From: Sphingomonadaceae bacterium
GTDB lineage: Bacteria; Pseudomonadota; Alphaproteobacteria; Sphingomonadales; Sphingomonadaceae
Length of the DNA: 10,741 nucleotides
Assembly: GCA_009923795.1 (NCBI GenBank)
Contig: RFSU01000066.1
Coordinates: forward strand, 1 to 10,741
Direction: 5' to 3'
Below the pieces are notes generated by a model. That model saw nothing but the letters and a program-made list of their open reading frames with translations. It ran no database searches and was not told the DNA's origin. A program made the position numbers and the translations under genes. This document shows, in pieces, positions 5,141 through 10,741 of this stretch (positions within the stretch are counted from its first letter, which is position 1; the number at the start of each line of letters is the position of its first letter).

Positions 5141-5600
5141 TCACAATGGCGGCGTCCGTCCATTCGGGCACAGCATCTGCGGTCATCGGCACCATGAAGG
5201 TGCGTCCATCGGGCCGCTTGATCTCGAGAACATCGCTGGCGCCATAATTCTCAACGGCGATGCAGGTGCCGACCGGCTCCCCTTGCGCCGTCTGACAGGG
5301 CAAGCCAATCAAATCGGCATGATAATATTCCCCCTCCCCAAGGGGGGAGAGCGCGTCGCGCGCGACGGTGAGTTCTGTGCCGCGATGCTGTTCGGCCGCC
5401 GTGCGATCGACAATCTCATCAAAGCGCGCAATCGCGCCATGGCTGCCCGCGCGAACGGATTTGAGGGTCAGTGCGCCCTGATTAAACTGGGTGTGCACCT
5501 TTAGGCTGGCCACATCATCTGTGAACAGCTTGAGGCGCACCTCCCCCGTCACGCCATGCGCGCCTGTAATGACGGCAAGGGTGACGGGGGCGTTTGCCAA
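5118..5600 (-). CDS. rimM: ribosome maturation factor RimM
   Basis: A 160-aa 16S rRNA-processing factor that helps S19 and the 30S head assemble. The N-terminal RimM domain starts VTLAVITGAHGVTGEVRLKLF (6-26). The linker EGEYYHADLIGLPCQT (94-109) leads into the PRC-barrel-like C-terminal domain, with YGASDVLEIKRPDGRTFMVP (124-143) and VPEWTDAAIVID. Length is normal for the group, so the neighbouring insertion has not truncated it. The start is a TTG at 5600-5598, the only in-frame start after the rpsP TAA, which lies one codon upstream in the same frame. A GAGGGC in the end of rpsP can act as the ribosome-binding site, so translation is probably coupled to rpsP. The last codons carry the vapBC -35. 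Confidence 0.95.
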   Translation of the reverse strand: MANAPVTLAVITGAHGVTGEVRLKLFTDDVASLKVHTQFNQGALTLKSVRAGSHGAIARFDEIVDRTAAEQHRGTELTVARDALSPLGEGEYYHADLIGLPCQTAQGEPVGTCIAVENYGASDVLEIKRPDGRTFMVPMTADAVPEWTDAAIVIDAAFAI

Positions 5601-5603
5601 GGC

Positions 5604-6224
5604 TTAGCCCTCAGCCTTGTCCTCAGCCGCAGCTTCGGCAGGAGCATCAGCAGGAGCTTCTTCGGCCACAGGGGCCTCTTCAGAGGCTGGGGCTTCTTCG
5701 GCAGCAGGCGCTTCTTCAGCGGCGGGGGCTTCCTCGACGACAGCAGCTTCTTCAGCAGCTGGGGCTTCTTCGGCCACGGGCGCTTCTTCAGCGACAGAAG
5801 CTTCTTCAGCGGGAGCTTCCTCGGCGACGGCTTCTTCCACAGGCGCGTTGGCAGCTTCTTCAGCAGCCTTTGCAGCTTCTTCTGCTTCGGCGATCTTCGC
5901 CAGCTTTTCTTCAGCGCGTTCCTTCGCCTTGTCGCCGGGCTCTGCCTTTTTCGGGTTGTTGCGGACTGGGCGTTCCTTCAGGCCAGCAACATCCAAGAAA
6001 CGGGCAACACGATCGGTCGGCTGTGCGCCAACGCCCAGCCAATGCTTGATGCGGTCGGAATTCAGCGTGACGCGATTGGCATCGTCCTTGGGCAGCATCG
6101 GATTATAGGTGCCGACCTTTTCGATGAAGTTACCATCGCGTGGTGAACGGCTGTCGGCGACAACGATGCGATAATAAGGGCGCTTCTTAGACCCACCGCG
6201 CGACAAACGGATTGAAACTGACAT
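5604..6224 (-). CDS. rpsP: 30S ribosomal protein S16 with a long Ala/Glu-rich tail
   Basis: The first ~85 residues are canonical S16: MSVSIRLSRGGSKKRPYYRI, then VVADSRSPRDGNFIEKVGTY, NPMLPKDD, LNSDRIKHWLGVGAQPTDRV and ARFLDVAG. This protein binds 16S rRNA early in 30S assembly. S16 is usually about 80-90 residues. Here residues ~92-206 form an extra tail: first a charged, probably helical segment (KKAEPGDKAKERAEEKLAKI), then a low-complexity region of A-E-E-A-P-x repeats (129-192). Shorter Ala/Glu tails are common in alphaproteobacteria; 206 residues is at the long end. A GGAAGGAAG Shine-Dalgarno precedes the ATG. It follows ffh by 52 bp without a clear terminator, so it may be read from the ffh promoter as well. 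Confidence 0.95.
   Translation of the reverse strand: MSVSIRLSRGGSKKRPYYRIVVADSRSPRDGNFIEKVGTYNPMLPKDDANRVTLNSDRIKHWLGVGAQPTDRVARFLDVAGLKERPVRNNPKKAEPGDKAKERAEEKLAKIAEAEEAAKAAEEAANAPVEEAVAEEAPAEEASVAEEAPVAEEAPAAEEAAVVEEAPAAEEAPAAEEAPASEEAPVAEEAPADAPAEAAAEDKAEG
5649..5840. repeat. 18-nt periodic repeat array in the rpsP tail
   Basis: About 64 codons built from imperfect 18-nt units encoding A-E-E-A-P-A/V (variants AEEASV, VEEAVA, SEEAPV). On the plus strand the units read as gcttcttcggc-type blocks. Neighbouring units differ mainly at third positions, so the array is likely to vary in copy number by slippage while keeping frame. Confidence 0.8.
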
Positions 6225-6276
6225 TATTTTCTTCCTTCCAATATAGTCTTTAAAAATCCCAAGACCCCAAAGGGCC

Positions 6277-7746
6277 TCATTTCTTCTTCAACAAATTCTC
6301 AAAACCCGGCGGCAATTTGGGCATGCCACCCGATCCAGATCCTGCGTCCGGCATCCCGGGCAGACCACCGCCCAACATACCGCCCAAGCCACCAAGGCCG
6401 CCGCCACCGCCCTTACCGAACAGCGCGCCCAACCCCTTCAATCCGCCCATTTTGCGGATCTTCTTCATCGCGGTGGACATTTCCTGATGCATTTTCAGAA
6501 GCTTGTTCACTTCCTGCACCGTTGTGCCCGCGCCATTGGCGATGCGAATTTTGCGCTTGGCTTGCAGCAATTCCGGCTTGGTGCGTTCTTTCTTCGTCAT
6601 CGAGGAAATAATCGCATCCATGCGCACCAAAATGCGATCATCCATGCCCGATTGCGCCATGGCCCCTTGCATCTTCTTCATGCCCGGCAGCATGCCGGCC
6701 AGAGCACCAAGGCCGCCCATGCGCTGCATCTGCTGCAACTGGGCGCGCAGGTCATTCATGTCGAACTGACCCTTGGCCATTTTCGCGGCCAGCGCCTCAG
6801 CCTCATCCTGCTGGATGGTTTCTGCGGCGCGCTCAACCAGGCTGACAACATCGCCCATGCCGAGAATACGGCCTGCAACGCGCCCGGGGTGGAAGACGTC
6901 CAGCCCGTCCAGCTTTTCGCCGGTCCCGACAAATTTAATGGGTTTGCCCGTGACCGCGCGCATGGACAGCGCCGCACCACCACGCGCATCGCCATCCATC
7001 CGGGTCAGAATAACGCCCGTCAAATGCACCTGATCCGAAAAATTCTTGGCGACATTGACGGCGTCTTGCCCGGTCAGACTATCAACAACGAGCAAGGTTT
7101 CGGCAGGCTGGGCGGTGTCGGCAACGGCCTGCATTTCGGCCATCAACTGCTGATCGACATGAAGCCGACCCGCCGTATCGAGCATCAGCACGTCATAGCC
7201 CTGAAGTTTGGCGGCCTGCATCGCACGCTTGGCGATGTCGACGGGCTGCTGCCCGGCGACAATCGGCAAGGTCGCAACGCCAATTTGCTCACCCAAAATG
7301 GCCAGCTGTTCTTGCGCTGCCGGGCGGTTGACGTCGAGCGACGCCATCAAAACTTTTTTGCGGTCTTTTTCGGACAGACGCTTGGCAATCTTGGCCGTGG
7401 TTGTCGTCTTACCAGAGCCTTGCAGACCGACCATCATGATGATCGCCGGCGGCGTCACGGCAAGTTCAAGCTCGCTGGCTTCGGCGCCCAACATTTCAAC
7501 AAGCGCGTCGTTGACGATTTTGACGACCTGCTGGCCGGGCGTGATCGAACGCAGGACAGACTGGCCAACCGCTTCTTCGGTCACCTTATCGATAAAGCTG
7601 CGGACAACGGGCAGCGCGACATCGGCCTCAAGTAAGGCAACGCGCACTTCGCGCATCGCCTCACGGACGTCGGCCTCGTTCAGCGCACCGCGACCGCGCA
7701 GACGGTCGAATACGCCGCCAAGCCGTTCGCTTAAGCTCTCGAACAT
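6277..7746 (-). CDS. ffh: signal recognition particle protein Ffh (SRP54)
   Basis: A 489-aa SRP GTPase that binds signal sequences of nascent membrane proteins and docks with FtsY. The N domain is at 1-~95. The G domain has P-loop GLQGSGKTTT (107-116), DVNRPAAQEQL (138-148), DTAGR (190-194), TRMDGDARGG (248-257) and GTGEK (274-278). The Met-rich M domain (from ~328) carries MNDLRAQLQQMQRMG and the SRP-RNA-binding RKIRIANGAGTTVQEVNKLL (398-417). The C-terminus has a Gly/Met-rich tail (443-475) ending GFENLLKKK, longer than in E. coli but of a kind often seen in alphaproteobacteria. It is the first gene of the minus-strand block, reading away from dapF, with 52 bp to rpsP. Confidence 0.97.
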   Translation of the reverse strand: MFESLSERLGGVFDRLRGRGALNEADVREAMREVRVALLEADVALPVVRSFIDKVTEEAVGQSVLRSITPGQQVVKIVNDALVEMLGAEASELELAVTPPAIIMMVGLQGSGKTTTTAKIAKRLSEKDRKKVLMASLDVNRPAAQEQLAILGEQIGVATLPIVAGQQPVDIAKRAMQAAKLQGYDVLMLDTAGRLHVDQQLMAEMQAVADTAQPAETLLVVDSLTGQDAVNVAKNFSDQVHLTGVILTRMDGDARGGAALSMRAVTGKPIKFVGTGEKLDGLDVFHPGRVAGRILGMGDVVSLVERAAETIQQDEAEALAAKMAKGQFDMNDLRAQLQQMQRMGGLGALAGMLPGMKKMQGAMAQSGMDDRILVRMDAIISSMTKKERTKPELLQAKRKIRIANGAGTTVQEVNKLLKMHQEMSTAMKKIRKMGGLKGLGALFGKGGGGGLGGLGGMLGGGLPGMPDAGSGSGGMPKLPPGFENLLKKK

Positions 7747-7958
7747 CGGTTCGCTCCGTCCAAATGCCCAAACAAAGCACGCCGGCGGACGAAAACTCGT
7801 CGGCCAGCGTACGCCCTTGGGCGGCCAAAAATCCTGCTTTTCATGTAGAAAGCTTGGCTCCCCTAAGCGGTTCCCCCCTCAGGGTCAAGGTTTTGCGTCC
7901 TACGGAGCGATGTCGCCCACCCCTTGGACTTGCCCATCATTTCCGCCTAAAGGGCGGC
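7747..7958. promoter_or_regulatory. divergent intergenic region between ffh and dapF
   Basis: A 212-bp non-coding spacer that must hold the promoters of the ffh block (minus) and of dapF-mtaB-ftsY (plus). No consensus-quality promoter is visible on either strand. A TTGACC (7888-7883 on minus) has only a poor -10 partner. The plus strand is open in the dapF frame from 7764, but the conceptual sequence has no resemblance to a DapF N-terminus. No RNA gene or strong hairpin is recognised. Confidence 0.4.
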
Positions 7959-8765
7959 ATGGCGGATGTTTTTCACAAGATGCACGGGCTGGGCAATGAC
8001 TTTGTCGTCATTGATGGGAGAGCCGCACCCGTGGACATGACCACGGCCCGCGCCCGCGGCATTGCTGATCGGCGTACAGGCATTGGCTGCGATCAGTTGA
8101 TCCTGATTGGCCCGTCGGATCACGCGGACGCCCATATGCGCATCTTCAACGCCGATGGCAGCGAAGTGGAAGCCTGTGGCAATGCATCGCGCGCGGTCGC
8201 CCTGTTGTTGGGCGGCACATCGCGCGTGGAGACGCTGGGCGGCCTCATCACGCTGGAAGCGCTCGGCGATGCCGCACGCGTCGATATGGGGGCGCCGCGC
8301 TTTGGCTGGGACGCGGTGCCGCTGGCTTACGCCATGGACACGCGCGACATGCCGATTGGCTGGGAAGTCCTAGAGCGTCCATCGGCGGTGAATGTCGGCA
8401 ATCCGCATGTTATCTTTTTCGTTGAAGATGCCGATGCCATTGACCTTGCCCGGCTTGGTCCGATGATCGAAACGGACCCCCTCTTCCCGCACCGGATCAA
8501 CGTGAATATCGCCAGCCTATCTGGCCCCAATCACCTGAAGCTGCGCGTCTGGGAACGGGGTGCTGGCCTGACACAGGCGTGCGGCACCGGGGCCTGTGCC
8601 ACGGCCGTCGCGGCGCTGCGCCGGGGCCTTGTGACGTCGCCGGTCCGGATCAGCCTGCCCGGTGGGGATCTGCACATTGCGTGGGCCGAAGGCGGCTCGA
8701 TCTTGATGACGGGCCCGGCGACGCATGTGTTTACCGGTGAGACGGACTGGAGCCGCTTCGGATGA
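7959..8765 (+). CDS. dapF: diaminopimelate epimerase
   Basis: A 268-aa PLP-independent racemase converting LL- to meso-diaminopimelate, used for lysine and for peptidoglycan cross-links. The N-terminus MADVFHKMHGLGNDFVVIDGR is canonical. The two catalytic cysteines are present: Cys73 in ADGSEVEACGNASR and Cys208 in TQACGTGACATAV. GIGCDQLI (41-48), NVGNPHVIFFV (145-155) and RVWERGAG (196-203) are family blocks. The ATG at 7959 is chosen over in-frame starts upstream because it begins the conserved sequence and has AAGGG just before it. Its TGA overlaps the mtaB ATG (ATGA), so the two are translationally coupled. It heads the plus-strand operon. Confidence 0.96.
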   Translation: MADVFHKMHGLGNDFVVIDGRAAPVDMTTARARGIADRRTGIGCDQLILIGPSDHADAHMRIFNADGSEVEACGNASRAVALLLGGTSRVETLGGLITLEALGDAARVDMGAPRFGWDAVPLAYAMDTRDMPIGWEVLERPSAVNVGNPHVIFFVEDADAIDLARLGPMIETDPLFPHRINVNIASLSGPNHLKLRVWERGAGLTQACGTGACATAVAALRRGLVTSPVRISLPGGDLHIAWAEGGSILMTGPATHVFTGETDWSRFG

Positions 8766-9997
8766 GCGGCGTTGAGGTGGTCAATTTCGGCTGCCGTCTG
8801 AACATTGCCGAAGGAGAGGCAATTCGGGCCGCGGCGGAAGGATCCGAAAACCTTGTGATCTTTAACAGCTGTGCTGTGACATCCGAAGCGGAACGGCAGG
8901 TGCGCCAAGCGATCCGCCGGACGAAGCGCGACAACCCCGATGCGCGCATAATCGTGACGGGCTGCGCCGCCGAAACCAGCGCCGCGCGTTTTGCCGCTAT
9001 GGCAGAAGTCGACGAGATTCTGCCCAATGCGGCCAAGCGCGATCCCGCGCGTTTTGGCGCGCGCCTCTTGCCCGACCCTATCGCCCTCAAGCCCGCTTTG
9101 TCGGGCAGCGACCATGCCCGCGCCTTTGTTGAGGTGCAAAATGGCTGCGATCATGACTGCACCTTTTGCGTCACGACCTTGGCGCGCGGCGCAAGCCGAT
9201 CCATCCCGGCAGGCGCAGTGGTGGAGGCCATTCAGGCCGCCGTTAAGCGTGGCCAGCAGGAAGTGGTGCTGACCGGCGTTGACCTCACCAGCTATGGGGC
9301 TGATCTGCCGGGGGCGCCGTCCTTGGGCCATTTGGTCGACCGCATTTTGAGGCTTGTGCCAGATTTGCCACGTCTGCGCCTGTCCTCGCTCGATTCGATT
9401 GAAATTGATGATCGGCTCTTTGACCTGATCACCGGCGAGCCGCGCATCATGCCGCATGTGCATTTGTCGCTGCAATCGGGCGATGACATGATCCTCAAGC
9501 GCATGAAGCGCCGCCATAGTCGCGCCGATGCGGTGGCGCTGGTCGCGCGCCTCAAGGCCGCCCGTCCGGACATTGCCATTGGGGCGGATATCATTGCGGG
9601 TTTCCCAACCGAAGAGGAGGATATGTTCGCCCACTCTCTGGCCCTGCTGGAGGAGTGTGACATCGTCTTTGGCCATATCTTCCCCTATAGCCCAAGGCCC
9701 GGCACGGCCGCTGCGCGCATGCCGCAGCTGGACCGGGCGACCATCAAGGCGCGCGCCGAGCGCCTTCGGGATCGCGCAAAGCAGCGTCAGGCAAGCTGGT
9801 TGCAGTCTCTCATTGGCACGCAGCAAGAGGTGCTGGTGGAGCTGGATGGCCGCACTGGCCACGCCCCCAATCATGCGCGTGTTGAAATTTCCGGCGGACA
9901 GGATTTCCGCCGTGGCTCCAATGCCCTAAGGGGCGGTATCATGACCGTGACCATCACCGACAGCCTTGGCGATAAGCTCATAGGCGAAAGCGCATGA
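8762..9997 (+). CDS. mtaB: tRNA (t6A37)-methylthiotransferase MtaB
   Basis: A 411-aa radical-SAM methylthiotransferase that converts t6A37 to ms2t6A in ANN-decoding tRNAs. The N-terminal UPF0004 domain holds three cluster cysteines: Cys11 (FGCRLN), Cys37 (NSCAVTSEA) and Cys68 (TGCAAE). The radical-SAM CxxxCxxC motif is CDHDCTFC with Cys129, 133 and 136. Downstream blocks include VVLTGVDLTSYG, RLSSLDSIEID, HVHLSLQSGDDMILKRMKRR and GADIIAGFPTEEE. The last ~65 residues (EVLVEL to VTITDSLGDKLIG) form a short TRAM domain. MtaB is preferred to MiaB because of FGCRLN and the ACAT-type gene neighbourhood; RimO is excluded because it modifies S12 and lacks this pattern. It overlaps dapF and ftsY by 4 nt at each end. 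Confidence 0.93.
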   Translation: MSGVEVVNFGCRLNIAEGEAIRAAAEGSENLVIFNSCAVTSEAERQVRQAIRRTKRDNPDARIIVTGCAAETSAARFAAMAEVDEILPNAAKRDPARFGARLLPDPIALKPALSGSDHARAFVEVQNGCDHDCTFCVTTLARGASRSIPAGAVVEAIQAAVKRGQQEVVLTGVDLTSYGADLPGAPSLGHLVDRILRLVPDLPRLRLSSLDSIEIDDRLFDLITGEPRIMPHVHLSLQSGDDMILKRMKRRHSRADAVALVARLKAARPDIAIGADIIAGFPTEEEDMFAHSLALLEECDIVFGHIFPYSPRPGTAAARMPQLDRATIKARAERLRDRAKQRQASWLQSLIGTQQEVLVELDGRTGHAPNHARVEISGGQDFRRGSNALRGGIMTVTITDSLGDKLIGESA

Positions 9998-10741
9998 GCG
10001 ACGCGACAAACACGCCCTGGCACAAGAAGCTGCTCGGCGGGTTTCGCCGCACGTCTGAGCGGCTGAGCGAGAATCTGACCGGTCTTGTGACCAAGTCCAA
10101 GCTGGATACAGAGTCGCTCGACGATATTGAGGATGCCCTCATCATGTCAGACCTTGGCCCGGCGACCGCGCGGCGGATTCGGGAGAAATTGTCTGACAGC
10201 CGCTATGAGCGGGGCATTGACGAAGCGGGCATTCGCCAAGTGGTGGCCGATGAAATTCAGGGCACTTTGTCCCCGGTGGCAAAGCCGCTCGACATTATAG
10301 CCTTCCCCCGGCCGCAGGTCATCCTTGTCATTGGCGTCAATGGATCGGGCAAGACGACAACGATTGCCAAGCTCGCCCATTTGTTTTTGGAACAGGATTA
10401 TGGGGTGATGCTGGCGGCGGGGGATACGTTCCGCGCGGCCGCAATTGGTCAATTGAAAGTCTGGGCAGAGCGTCTGGGTGTGCCGATTGTGACGGGCCCC
10501 GAAGGCGGCGATGCGGCGGGCATTGTGTTTGACGCCGTCAAGCAAGCGACCGAAACGGGCATTGATGTGCTGATCGTCGATACGGCAGGGCGGCTTCAGA
10601 ATAAGCGCGAGTTGATGGATGAGCTGGCCAAAATCCGCCGGGTGCTGGGTCGACTCAATCCTGCCTCCCCGCATGATGTTGTGCTCGTGCTCGTTGTACT
10701 AGTGCTTGAACTTGTCGTGCTTGAACTTGTCGGGATAGTTG
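9994..10741 (+). CDS. ftsY: signal recognition particle receptor FtsY, partial
   Basis: The SRP receptor GTPase, membrane-associated partner of Ffh; about 249 codons are visible and the gene runs off the right edge. It lacks a long acidic A domain: the N domain starts almost at once (WHKKLLGGFRRTSERLSENL, 9-28). G-domain motifs are P-loop GVNGSGKTTT (114-123), AAGDTFRAAAIGQL (141-154), GGDAAGIVFDAV (171-182) and DTAGRLQNKRELM (196-208), then NPASPHDVVLVL (222-233). The next residues should be DATTGQNA, but the reading instead continues with a Val/Leu/Glu-only stretch from 10693, which is not FtsY-like. The frame stays open. It begins in an ATGA overlap with mtaB. Confidence 0.93.
   Translation, partial: MSDATNTPWHKKLLGGFRRTSERLSENLTGLVTKSKLDTESLDDIEDALIMSDLGPATARRIREKLSDSRYERGIDEAGIRQVVADEIQGTLSPVAKPLDIIAFPRPQVILVIGVNGSGKTTTIAKLAHLFLEQDYGVMLAAGDTFRAAAIGQLKVWAERLGVPIVTGPEGGDAAGIVFDAVKQATETGIDVLIVDTAGRLQNKRELMDELAKIRRVLGRLNPASPHDVVLVLVVLVLELVVLELVGIV
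10693..10741. other. anomalous sequence at the right edge replacing FtsY homology
   Basis: FtsY homology stops at codon 233. The last 49 bases consist of GTT/GTA/CTA/CTT/GAA codons and contain a perfect 15-nt tandem duplication, GTGCTTGAACTTGTC at 10702-10716 and 10717-10731. A low-quality or chimeric contig end is the simplest reading. A real insertion or frame-preserving rearrangement is possible but less likely. Confidence 0.6.

Noticed and set aside
5354..5367. Perfect 14-bp palindrome CGTCGCGCGCGACG in rimM
   Set aside because: It is composed of common GC-rich codons in a conserved coding region; CpG-rich palindromes of this size are expected by chance here.
5556..6146. Plus-strand frames rich in Ser/Phe/Gly or Leu/Gln/Arg repeats opposite rpsP
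   Set aside because: These are reverse readings of the 18-nt repeat array in the S16 tail, not independent repeat proteins.
6240..6245. TATATT as a -10 for rpsP in the ffh-rpsP gap
   Set aside because: No -35 at suitable spacing, and it would leave almost no room for the Shine-Dalgarno in the transcript.
6487..7635. A 382-codon open frame on the plus strand opposite ffh
   Set aside because: It mirrors the ffh codon pattern; no motif, no ribosome-binding site of note, and Ffh on the other strand is unambiguous.
7764..7958. Upstream in-frame extension of dapF by 65 codons
   Set aside because: No homology to DapF N-termini, and the conserved start with a Shine-Dalgarno is at 7959; the stretch is the divergent promoter region.
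8531..9874. A 447-codon open frame on the minus strand opposite mtaB and the end of dapF
   Set aside because: It is antisense to clearly conserved genes, has no recognisable domain and its composition (His/Arg/Gly rich) is that of a shadow frame in GC-rich DNA.

Overview
The window is about 10.7 kb of GC-rich bacterial DNA (G+C near 60% by eye). It looks like an alphaproteobacterium, most likely Sphingomonadales. The reasons are the ffh-rpsP-rimM-trmD-rplS block, the dapF-mtaB-ftsY block running away from it, an Ala/Glu-rich tail on ribosomal protein S16, and GC-rich palindromic intergenic repeats. The order-level placement is inference. Most of the content is chromosomal housekeeping. No tRNA, rRNA, CRISPR array or insertion sequence was seen.

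Layout, left to right. On the minus strand: the N-terminal part of a secreted M2-family (ACE-like) peptidase (1-328), an alpha/beta hydrolase (433-1188), a 2-hydroxychromene-2-carboxylate isomerase-like protein (1250-1897), a repeat-rich spacer, and aspartate-semialdehyde dehydrogenase asd (2066-3091). A strong intrinsic terminator (3162-3204) then separates asd from the translation operon. That operon is also on the minus strand and is transcribed from right to left: ffh (6277-7746), rpsP (5604-6224), rimM (5118-5600), a vapBC-type toxin-antitoxin pair (5084-4432), trmD (3645-4391) and rplS (3237-3638). A 212-bp divergent spacer follows. The plus strand then carries dapF (7959-8765), mtaB (8762-9997) and the start of ftsY (9994 to the edge), each joined by a 4-nt ATGA overlap.

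How the genes fit together. Ffh and FtsY are the SRP GTPase and its receptor; here they head two divergent transcription units. S16, RimM, TrmD and L19 cover 30S assembly, RimM-assisted 16S maturation, tRNA m1G37 methylation and a 50S bridge protein. MtaB also modifies purine 37 of tRNA. DapF and Asd act in the lysine/diaminopimelate pathway.

The outstanding feature is the toxin-antitoxin module inserted between rimM and trmD of an otherwise conserved essential operon. It carries a perfect 21-nt palindromic operator overlapping the last base of the rimM stop codon, and a near-consensus promoter whose -35 lies inside rimM. Other points of interest are an unusually long, 18-nt-periodic tail on S16, a long hairpin that would bury the Shine-Dalgarno of the isomerase gene, a palindromic repeat family that supplies a stop codon, and an abrupt loss of FtsY homology in the last ~49 bases that looks like an assembly or contig-end problem.
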